A stretch of DNA of 64,000 bases from contig JAIGNY010002073.1 in assembly GCA_020152595.1 (NCBI GenBank), positions 62,001 through 126,000 of the forward strand, written 5' to 3'. The position numbers and the translations under genes are program-made. The notes below the pieces were generated by a model, which had not been told where the DNA came from, searched no databases, and saw only the letters and a program-made list of their open reading frames with translations. Position 1 is the stretch's first letter. Each line of letters starts with the position of its first letter. Source of the stretch: Chiridota heheva. Lineage: Eukaryota; Echinodermata; Holothuroidea; Apodida; Chiridotidae. Positions 32,985-41,878 of the stretch are shown here, piece by piece.

Positions 32985-35900
32985 GTTTTAAGGATCAGAG
33001 GAAGCCCTTCGTGAGTTAAAATTCCAGTTAGCACTCAGAGTGGGGCTGAAGAAGGATAATGGCGATGGAGAAACAGAATTCACAAATCCAGTATTTTGCA
33101 GCCATCAGATGGATGTCCTGCAAGTGGATGAGATTGATGCAGCGCTCAACAACACTCTCCCACGCATGATAGAATCTTTTGAAAAATGGACTCAGAGAGG
33201 GTCAGGATGGATGGTGGATAAAGTGGAGGACCTCTAGCTGAATATTTCCCGGTATCAAACACTACGAGGCGGATCCTACATCGGCTTGCCAAAAGAACTA
33301 AAATCCAAAAAGACTATCATCAATGTGAACAACCATGATGATAACTGCCTTCGCTGGGCTCTCCAATCTGCTCTGTTTCCAGCCAAGAAACACCCAGAAA
33401 GATGCAGCAAGTATTCCTCAAAAAAATGCTTAAACTTTAAAGGGATAGAGGCTCCAGCTGCACTCTCCCAGATCGGGAAGGTTGAAAAACAAAACAATCT
33501 GGCTATTAACGTCTTCGGTTGGGATAAAGGGGTGATTTTTCACAGACTCAGCAAACAAGACAAGAACATCCCCAGGATCAACCTTCTATTGATTGAGAAG
33601 GCATGTAACTTCCACTACACATGGGTAAAAATCCCCAGTCGCCTGCTCTATGATAAAAGCACCCATCGAGAGCGTAAGCACTTCTGTGAGAGGTGTTTAC
33701 ATGACTTTTCTAGGGAAGATCTGCTCGAGGCCCATAAACCTGATTGCATGGGAAATGGTCAAACAGCTGTATGTATTGAGATGCCAAAAGAAAGTGAAAT
33801 CAAGCTGTCCTTCCAGAATTATCACAAGCAGCTTCCAACGCCCTACGTAATCTACGCAGATTTTGAGGCCCTCACCTGTAAGATAGATGGTCCTGGATCC
33901 AACCCCGCACAATCCAATACCCAAAGGACTCAACAGCACGAAGCGTGTGGCTATGTGTATGTTGTGGTAAGGTGTGATGGTCGTACAGAGCCTCCCGTAG
34001 TATATCGAGGACAAAATGTGGCAGAGACGTTCCTTGAGGATTTGCAGCAGGAAGAAACGAAGATCAAAGCAGTTCTGGCAAACCCTCGACCTATGATAAT
34101 CACCAGAGAGGATTGTCGCGCAAACTGGACAGCACAGGATTGTTATATATATATATATTTGTTAAACCTCTACATGGCGACTCTGTCCGCGACCACTGCC
34201 ATATCACAGGTAAGTACAGAGGTGCTGCGCACAATGCCTGTAACCTGAAGTTGCGCCTGAACTCTAAAACAACCACAATCCCAGTTGTGTTCCACAACCT
34301 GCGGGGCTATGACTCCCATTTGATCATGCAAGCCATCAGCAAAGTAGAAGGAAAGATAACCTGAATCCCCAACAACATGGAGAAATATATATCCCTCTCC
34401 CTAGGTCAATTGAGGTTCATCAATAGCGCACAATTCCTGCTTGCGTCATTGGATAAGCTGGTTGCGGCTAACGACTCTGTTGACTTCGGTATCAAAACTG
34501 AATATGAACCAAATGATAAAAAGAGACAATTGTTATTGCGTAAGGAAATTTATCTCTTTGAGTATATGGATTCCTGGGAGTGGCTTGGGGTAACTACCTC
34601 CGCAAGATGCCTTCTATAGCAAGCTTACGGAGGAACGTATTTCCAATGAGGATTATCAACATGCACAGGAGGTTTGGGGGGCATGCGAATGTGATACTAT
34701 TGGAGATTATCACGACCTATACCTGCGAACTGATGTGCTTCTATTAGCTGATGTCTTTGAGATATATTGGAAGACTTGCTTGCGGCAGTATGATCTGGAT
34801 CCAGCACATTATTATACAAGCCCTGGATTATCTTGGGATGCACTCTTGAAAAATACAGGTGTAGAATTGGAACTGGTAACCAACTATGATAGGCATCTGT
34901 TCTTCGAGAAAGGTATGAGAGGTGGTACTTCCATGGTATCCAAGCGTTATGCTAAAGCCAACAACCCCTACGTTTCAGGCTATAACGATTCCAAACCTAA
35001 CAACCATATTCTCTACCTAGACGCAAATAACCTGTGTGGTTGAGCGATGAGTCAAGCACTACCCACGGGTGGGTTCGAATGGGTGAATGAAGTGCCCCCG
35101 CTGGATACGCTTTCACCCGATGCAGAAAAGGGCTACATACTCGAGGTGGACCTTGAGTATTCTCAAGAGCTACACGACGTCCACAATGCATACCCACTTG
35201 CTCCGGAACGTATGAAGGTTCCGAAGGAGTGGCTGTCAGATTATTAGAAAGGACTCCTAAACTTGTCAACTGATGTTGAAAACTTTGTTACCAATTTCTT
35301 TGATAAAAAGCGCTATGTTGTGCACAACCAAAATTTACAACTCTACCTCTCTTTAGGTATGAAGCTGACAAAAATACATCGTGCAATTCGTTTCAACCAA
35401 AGCAAATGGATGGAGCCCTACATCCGAATGAATACAGAACTCCGTAAGAAGGCCAAGACCAGCTTTGAGAAGGACCTCTACAAGCTGAAGAACAATAACG
35501 TCTTTGGTAAGACTATGAAAAATCTGCGTAAGCGTGTAGACTTCAAGCTCGTGAGATCCTCTGAAGATGACAAGCTTCTCCGGTGGATAGCTAGCCCCGC
35601 GTTTGCAAGGCATGTGGTATTTGATAATGATCTAGCCGCCCTACACATACACAAACGTCGGCTGATGCTTAACCGACCAGTCTACATTGGGATGTGTGTC
35701 CTGGACCTGAGTATACATCTGATGTACGACTTTTATTACAACAAGCTGAAGGAGCAATATGGGGAGCGGTGCAATCTTCTCTATACGGATACGGATGATC
35801 TTCTGCTTAAAATCCAAACCGAGGATGTGTATGCTGATATGACACGATTGATTATCTGACAGACCACCAGCTCCACAGCACCACGAACAAAAAGGTGCTT

Positions 35901-36234
35901 GGCAAAATGAAAGACGAATGTGCTGGAGTACCCATTAGCGAGTATATAGGACTTCGACTGAAAATGTATTCTATCCTGAAGGGAGATGGAGGCGAGATCC
36001 GAAAAGCAAAAGGCCTTCAAAATCATGTTGTGAAAAAAATATATATACGACATCAGCAGTACAAAGAAGCACTATATAAAAGCAAGACATTTCGACATGG
36101 AGAATCTATTGAGAAGTGAACACCATATTATATATAGCATGCGAATGAATACAATTTTCTTGTGACCTCTCAATACCAGGCGCTGGGTTGTGAGTGGATC
36201 ACCCACTACTATGGCCTTTGGCTACAGGGATTAA
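32985..36234 (+). pseudogene. Polinton protein-primed family B DNA polymerase (heavily broken)
   Basis: About 1080 codons, read across at least five frames. N-terminal domain: EKWTQRGSGWMVDKVEDL, stop at 33237, then HDDNCLRWAL and the zinc-finger-like HFCERCLHDF. Exonuclease motif I is YADFEAL near 33865. A (TA)n insertion at 34143-34158 shifts the frame just before VRDHCHITGKYRGAAHNACN (an HNH-like zinc site). Motif A is YLDANNLCG followed by TGA at 35041. Motif B is NNNVFGKTMKNLRKR near 35500. Motif C is LLYTDTDD near 35780. Further stops are at 34619 and 35247, and frame changes occur near 35850 and 36118. The end is TAA 36234. In the family this enzyme replicates the linear element from a protein primer. 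Confidence 0.92.
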
Positions 36235-36540
36235 ACACACACAAAAAGGAAAACGAAAAAATAATATTTTTTTTTTTTTTAAATCTTTCTTTGTCATACA
36301 TTTTCAAGATAAGGGCCAGCCTAAATAACAAAATACATAAAAATGACATAAAAAGTGCCTCTGAAAAAACGACATAAAAAGTGCGCCAGAAAAATGACAT
36401 AAAAAGTGCCCCAGAACCCCCGACTCGTAAGGTGAAAAACACAAATAAACGCGTTATAAAAAGTGCGCCAGTCCGCTTACTGAAAACGGCATAAAAAGTG
36501 GCCCAGAACCCCCTCCCTTCCTCCCCTTTTGTATACTGCT
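36235..36540. repeat. Polinton right arm and terminal inverted repeat
   Basis: A T-rich stretch (36270-36290) is followed by five copies of 'cataaaaagtg(c/g)(g/c)ccag' (36345-36510). The terminus is ccctcccttcctccccttttgtatact-type sequence ending at 36540. The motif copies are the reverse complement of those in the left arm. Confidence 0.85.
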
Positions 36541-37690
36541 AATTCTCTAATCACTAGGAACAACACCAACATCAAAGCATTTTCAAAAGATAATACTCAG
36601 GGGAACAGAAATAACATCAAAACTCTCACGTAAGACAGCAGGATGTATACCATCTGGACCGAGTGCTTTATTTGAATTCAAACCCTTCAACTTCTTAGAC
36701 ACAACATCAACTGAAAAAGTAACATCCTTAATGAAAACTGGAGAGTGCACACTAAGATAATCCACAACATAAACAGCAAGGGACTCCTTAGTAAAAGCAG
36801 AAACAAAGTAGTCATTCAAAACCTCAGCCATATCCCTACCACTATTGATAGTAACACCATCATTACCCTGCAGGGGACTAACAACCTCCTTCGTTTTTTG
36901 TTTTGAGCGAACATAAGAATGAAATGAATTAGGATTAATCTTAACCACTTTGGACAAACGTTTTTCAAAAAGCACTTTAGTATATCTTATCAAACCCTTT
37001 GTGAAATTTTCATGATCCTTATAACTAGCAAACTTCGCAGGACACCCACTGTTTTTATAACAACGCCACAACTTTTTCTTTTGCCGAACAGCCTGCAAAA
37101 CCTCCCAAGATATCTACACTGGCCGATTACTCCGACATACTTTCTTTAATGGGACAAAGCTATTCACACCCTCCAAAACTTCAGTTCGGAAAGCATCCCA
37201 TGATTTAGAAGATTATAAGGCACAGAGCAAAGAAGTCCAATCGAATGCCAAATTATCCTGAAATGCAGCAAAGTCAGCAATCTTAAAATCTAAAACCAGT
37301 TTATAAGCTGGGGAAACCTTTGTGAAACAATACAGATAAAAACTAATGAGGTCGTTATCACTAACACCCTACCTTACCGCTACTTGCACATTTCTAACTA
37401 TACTTTCTTTACTACTGAAAATCAAATCAAGACAATTACTACCACGCGTGGGAAACAACACATGCTGGGTGAAAAAAACAGTCAGATACAACTTCCAGAA
37501 AATCTTTACCATGTGGACCACTAGTACAAAGATTCCAATCAATGTCTGGAAAATTAAAATCCCCAAACACATTAACGCTCCTAAAAGCAACTTTCCTAAA
37601 GCAGTCAAGTAATTTCTGATTGATCTCAGGACTAGAATTTCGTGATCTATATACAACACCAAAAAACCACAACAACCAACACCAACAACG
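36541..37690 (-). pseudogene. CR1-like LINE, endonuclease C-terminus and start of reverse transcriptase (part 1 of 3)
   Basis: On the - strand the sequence starts inside the AP-type endonuclease: GVVYRSRNSS, then VFGDFNFPDIDW (GDFN motif) and NCLDLIF. It continues through the linker RLSKVVKINPNSFHSYVRSK and reaches the first RT motif KALGPDGIHPAVL (36660-36640). A stop in place of a Trp codon lies just before the Polinton junction. The endonuclease N-terminus is missing (5' truncation) at about 37690, where a minisatellite begins. Confidence 0.88.
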
Positions 37691-37955
37691 AAATATGTGT
37701 CGTGTGTAGTGTAATATGTGTCGTGTGTGGAGCAATATGCTTCATGTGTGGTGTAACAGGTGTCATGCATGGCGTAATATGTGTAATGTGTGAAGCAATG
37801 TGTCATGTGTGGAGTAAAAAGAGTCATGCAGGAAGGTACTCGCATGACACATGTTACACCACACATGACACATATTGCATCACACACGACACATATTGCA
37901 TCACACACAATACATATTGCACCACACACGACACATATTGCACCACAACACATAT
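37690..37955. repeat. Minisatellite that inverts its orientation
   Basis: Left half (37690-37830): 'gtgtcgtgtgtggtg.aata' units. Right half (37845-37955): the same units reverse-complemented ('cacacacgacacatattgca'). The turning point is around 37830-37845. The long frames here are artefacts. The family is the same as at 17790-17975. Confidence 0.9.
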
Positions 37956-38094
37956 TGCTGTTCCTAATTGTTCTATATTGTATGATTGTCACATGTATAT
38001 CGTTTATAGATAAGTCAGTTAAGTGCAACTTTTCGTCGGGCAAATTTGTCTTACACTCTCTGCCTCCCTGCGCTCAAAGTCTAGTTACGCCTCT

Positions 38095-38129
38095 ACATAT
38101 GACACGTGGTAACAGTTTGAAATTGACCA
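38095..38129 (+). pseudogene. Second copy of the CR1-like LINE, 5' piece
   Basis: The short + strand frame TRGNSLKLTKELLR matches VTLGNSLKLIKELSR in the - strand LINE at about 18200-18240. It continues after the inserted L2-like LINE at 38608. Confidence 0.65.
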
Positions 38130-38607
38130 AAGAGTTATTACGGAAAATAAAGCTGCTAAGCTTATCTTCAGGAAACGTCGTCGTGATCATGCCTCACCCT
38201 TGCTCAACAAATTGCATTGGCTCCCTGTGTCACAGCGAATTTTATACAAAACATGTCTTATTGGCTACAAATCCCTGATACATCAATCACCTGAATACAT
38301 ATCCAACAGTCTAAAACTTTATACACCAGCACGATCCCTTCGATCCTCTTCTGAAAACTTCCTGACTGAAACCAAAACTAACACCAAAGCTGGTTCTAGG
38401 GCTTTTTCAGCTGCAGCACCCCATGTTTGGAACTCTTTGCCTTCACACATTCGCCATGCCAGTTCACTTGGACAGTTCAAAACACGTCTCAAGACTTTTC
38501 TTTTTTAATCATGTATTACTTACTGAACTTTGGGGCAGCATTCTGGGCGCTTTGTATCCTATGGAAAAGGCGCCTACTACAAATGAACATGGATGGATGG
38601 ATGGATG
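38130..38607 (+). pseudogene. L2-like LINE 3' fragment
   Basis: The + strand frame LNKLHWLPVSQRILYKTCLI ... AGSRAFSAAAPHVWNSLPSH ... FKTRLKTFLF (38200-38508) is the conserved C-terminus of L2/Jockey-type reverse transcriptases. It is followed by a short 3' UTR and a (GGAT)n tail (38586-38607). It is strongly 5'-truncated and sits inside another LINE copy. Confidence 0.85.
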
Positions 38608-38762
38608 GATTGATATTCGGCGTTTTAGCTTTTCGCAAAGAGTTGTTAACGGTATGCCTTAGTGGGTGGTTAGCTACAATTCTGTTCACAATTTCAGAGT
38701 CAACATTTATACATTCTTTACTGAGCGCAGGCCTATATGATATTGTGTATTTTTCTTTGTGC
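38608..38762 (+). pseudogene. Second copy of the CR1-like LINE, 3' piece
   Basis: The + strand frame DIRRFSFSQRVVNGMP, stop, WVVSYNSVHNF matches IDIRCFSFSQRAVNEW/WVVSSNSVHNL of the first copy (18110-18200). Orientation is opposite to the first copy. Confidence 0.75.
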
Positions 38763-38771
38763 TGGCGGTAG

Positions 38772-39048
38772 CGACGACGAGTGAACACACAATTACAATG
38801 ACATGGTCGTCGTCTGCGTATTCGCTTATGATAGTAACAATGCTATCACGAAACGCTTAATACGACCCAGACGAGAACACAGGTACGACGTACGAACATA
38901 CCTAACATCGACAACCAAGTCAATGTCCACGGCCTTTGATAACCAGTTGTGGTGCACTGGCGTGTCTACCCAACGCAGGCTTGAACCCAGGACCTCGTGG
39001 TCTGTAGACATGTATGATAACTGCCACACCACAGTAGGTAGACAAGAG
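38772..39048 (-). repeat. tRNA-derived SINE, copy 1
   Basis: About 277 bp and similar over its whole length to 40860-41140. The tRNA-like head lies at its right end on the - strand (39042 to 38966), with box A-like GTGGTGTGGCAGTTAT and box B GGTTCAAGCC. The 9-bp target duplication TGGCGGTAG lies at 38763-38771 and 39049-39057. Confidence 0.85.
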
Positions 39049-39059
39049 TGGCGGTAGTG

Positions 39060-39334
39060 TTTGCTTAGGCTTTTTGTTGGGTGACTTATCCTTCTTAGCC
39101 TGTTATTGTTAAGTTATGTTATGTGTCTCTTCCCCTATATGCAGAAATTGGAATATATCATATAGGCTACATTATATGGGATATATAGGCGGGATTTGGA
39201 TGGGGGGGGGGGGAGCGAGGCCCAGTGGCGTATTACACACTTCTTCTTTTTTCAGAGGGGGGGGAACCACCAAAAAACCTAATCCAAGCTACCCTCCCTC
39301 CCCCTCTCCCTCACCCCAAGAAAGTCTGAAGTTT
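39060..39334. other. Spacer with an element end
   Basis: No gene. CAGTGGCGTATTAC at 39223 followed by a G-run looks like a hAT-type terminus. A matching end may be ...TTCACGCCTCTG near 39892, but the flanking 8-mers do not match. Confidence 0.45.
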
Positions 39335-39640
39335 TGAGGAAAAACTTTGGGATATAGTGAAGAAAAGTCGGATATTTTGAGGAAAAGCTTTGGATAATTT
39401 GAGGACAACCTTCAAAACTTTTGAAGAAAAAGTCAGATATTTGAAGAAAAACTTGGATATTTTGAGGAAAATGTCAAATATTTTGAGAGGAAAAATGTTG
39501 GCAATTTTGAGGAAATCCTTCGGACATTTTGAGTACTATGTTGGATATTTTGAGGAAAGTTTTCGGGAATTTTGAGGAAATACTTAGAATAATTTGAAGA
39601 AAAAGTCGAACCAGAGAGCTTCCACACTTTGGTCGAACAT
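39335..39640. repeat. Minisatellite on 'ttttgaggaaaa.gtcggata'
   Basis: About ten units of 26-29 bp. The same unit and flank (aatccaagctaccc) occur at 7075-7205. Confidence 0.85.
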
Positions 39641-39904
39641 TGTGAGGAATAAATAGGGCTATTTTGAAGATTTGAGAAACAAAAGTCGGAAATTTGCTAA
39701 CTTTAAAAAGGCCTAACTTAAAAATTCGGTTTTGGGAATTTTTGTGATCCATTTTCCCAAGATGGCTGGTATACACAACTGAACTATTAAGACCAATCGC
39801 TTCATTAACTTTATTACTTAGGTTTACCAAAGAGTGTGGAAGCTCTTTGGGTTTACTTGTGTTCCTCCAAATCAGGTTCACGCCTCTGCCACGTTATTTA
39901 ACTC

Positions 39905-41878
39905 CAACTTTGGTCAGCTATCTGGTGGGGCAGCCCTGTAATCGTAGATAACGGGTTCCTGACTGCACTCCTTATCAAGATTATTATCAAAACTATAAAT
40001 GCTACGTGATGAGATCACGTTGTCAGGCAGGCTGCTGTTCCAAGCGTTAACAATCCTGTGGTTAAAGGCATTTGATCCCAATGCTTTATTGGCTCTTGGT
40101 TTAAATAACTTTTTGCTATGGCCTCCAATGCTTTTGCTATTGATGCTGGAGGCTAATTGAAGATTGACTGTGACTTCCTTATCATAAACATTCATAAACA
40201 TTAAAAAGTTTGTAAACTTCAATCATATCACCTCTCAGACGTATATTCCAAGGTTGGTTGAGGGATTTAAGCCTGCCGCGTCTTCATAACTAAAAGCGTT
40301 CAAACTGGGGAATAACCTAGTTGCTCTCCTTTGAACGTTCTCCAATTGCGCAATGTCCATTAATTTATAAGGGCGCCATATCTGTGTGGTCTTACTATTG
40401 TGTAAAAGCTCTTTGCTTATATCAACGCTTCAACATGTTCTCATCAACGTAACTAAAAGTTCTTCTAACCAGAGCCATATAATACTGTTGGCTTTATTGA
40501 TCTTTACCTGCATGTGGCACTCAAAATTTAGCTCAGAATCAATTGTAACGCCCAAGTCCTTCTCTTTGCTAATATGTGCTAAGTCATGATTATTAATTAA
40601 GTAATTATTGCTAATTTTCTTGCCCATTTCCACGCTTTACATTTATCTGGATGAAACTTCAACAGCCAGGTGTTGGACCGTGACCGTTCAAGAGAGTCTA
40701 AATCATCCTGGAGTTTCATTTTATCCTTATCCGTGACATTTTTCTTATATAACTTGGTATCATCGGCGAATATATAAATGCTACTGTGTTTAACAACTTC
40801 TGGTAAGCCATTAATATAGACAAAAAGAATAGGTCCCATTACGCTTTTCTGAGGGATGAGAGAGAGAGAGAGAGAGAGTTGAACACACAATTACAATGAC
40901 GGGGTCGTCGCCTGCGTATTCGGTTATGATAGTACAAATGCTATCACGAAACGCTTAATACGACCTGGACGAGAACACAGGTACGACGTACGGACAGACA
41001 TAACATCGACAACCAAGTCAATGTCCACGGCCTTTGAAAACCAGTTGTGGTGCACTGGCGTGTCTACCCACCCCAGGATTGAACCCGGGGCCTCGTGGTC
41101 TGTAGACAGGTATGATAACCGCTACACCACAGTAGGTAGATGAGGGATGAAACTGGTAACATCCTTAAAACTGAACTGATTGTTAACACATACTCTTTGC
41201 TTCCTATTTGTTAAGAAAGACTCAAGCCAACCGATAACGTTGCCTGTAATACCATAACTGCATACTTTGTTCAGTAGTCTCTTTTGCGTGGAACCTTGTC
41301 GAAGGCTTTCATGTAGTCCAAATACAGGGCACCTATGCTTCCACCACTATCTACAATTTCCCACCAACTTCTATTACATGTAAAAGTTGCAGTACTGTAG
41401 ATCTACCATTAAAGAATCCAGATTGCTGTGGTCAACAACATTACGCTTGAAATGGGAGATTACAGTCTCTCACTAAAGATTATAATTCATGTTAAACTCA
41501 CGTTAATAGTTATAGACAACTTATAGTTGGAAGGATCTTTCCTGCTTCCCTTTTTGAGTTTGGACCCCTTCCATTGATCAGGAAGTTTCCTAGATTTCAA
41601 TGAACAGTTAAAAATTAACTGCAAAGGCCTCAACAACTGCAAACGTAGCTCCTTCAGAACTCTCGACTGAAAAGAGTTAGGCCAGGAGATTTGCTAATAT
41701 TAAGCTGGTCACCGTAGTCAACTTTAGTTTTAATCATTTCCTCTGTAATATCAAAGTCATTTAGTTCATAATTATAACTTTTTTCTTCAATTAATGGAGG
41801 TTCCCCTATTTCATTGGTAAAAACTGACTTGAAAAAGTCAGAAAGCACCTCGGCTTTCTCTCCATCTGATGTGGTTAA
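39905..41878 (-). pseudogene. Second LINE family, reverse transcriptase and C-terminus (split by SINE)
   Basis: - strand pieces from 5' to 3': LTTSDGEKAEVLSDFFKSVF (41885-41826, reaching the hAT junction); linker and RT motifs from 41700 down (degraded), with the SINE inserted at 40860-41140; then the catalytic YIFADDTKLY at about 40760. KDLGVTIDSELNFECHMQ follows near 40550, and the C-terminus SFDNNLDKECSQEPVIYDYR near 39945. Many stops. A CR1/L2-type LINE distinct in sequence from the one at 18-38 kb. Confidence 0.85.
40860..41140 (-). repeat. tRNA-derived SINE, copy 2
   Basis: The 76-nt tRNA-like head (41139 to 41064, - strand) has a perfect 7-bp acceptor stem (CTACCTA/TGGGTAG), box A-like GGTGTAGCGGTTA, and a full T arm around GGTTCAATCC. 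A unique body and a (CT)n tail follow. The 10-bp target duplication TGAGGGATGA lies at 40850-40859 and 41141-41150. It is inserted into the RT domain of the - strand LINE. The anticodon region (CCTGTCTA) resembles tRNA-Asp, weakly. Confidence 0.92.

Larger units (their letters stand above)
21504..36540. mobile_element. Polinton/Maverick (adintovirus-like) element, 15.0 kb, inactivated
   Basis: Ends AG(T/C)AGTATACAAA...GTATACTGCT are inverted repeats. AATTC sits directly outside both ends (21499-21503 and 36541-36545), one base short of the family's usual 6-bp duplication because the sixth base differs (A versus T). The element interrupts a CR1-like LINE whose codons resume cleanly when it is removed. 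It carries the four hallmark genes (family B polymerase, retroviral-type integrase, major capsid protein, FtsK/HerA packaging ATPase) plus about a dozen small genes in two divergent arms. Nearly all large genes have stops or frameshifts, so it is an old, dead insertion. I did not find the protease. Confidence 0.95.

Noticed and set aside
39223..39892. hAT element bounded by CAGTGGCGTATTAC and ...TTCACGCCTCTG
   Set aside because: Termini are suggestive but the 8 bases on each side (gcgaggcc and ccacgtta) do not match.
41064..41139. Functional tRNA gene
   Set aside because: Acceptor and T arms pair, but D and anticodon arms are poor. The same head with a common downstream body occurs at 38966-39042, and both are flanked by target duplications; this is a SINE.
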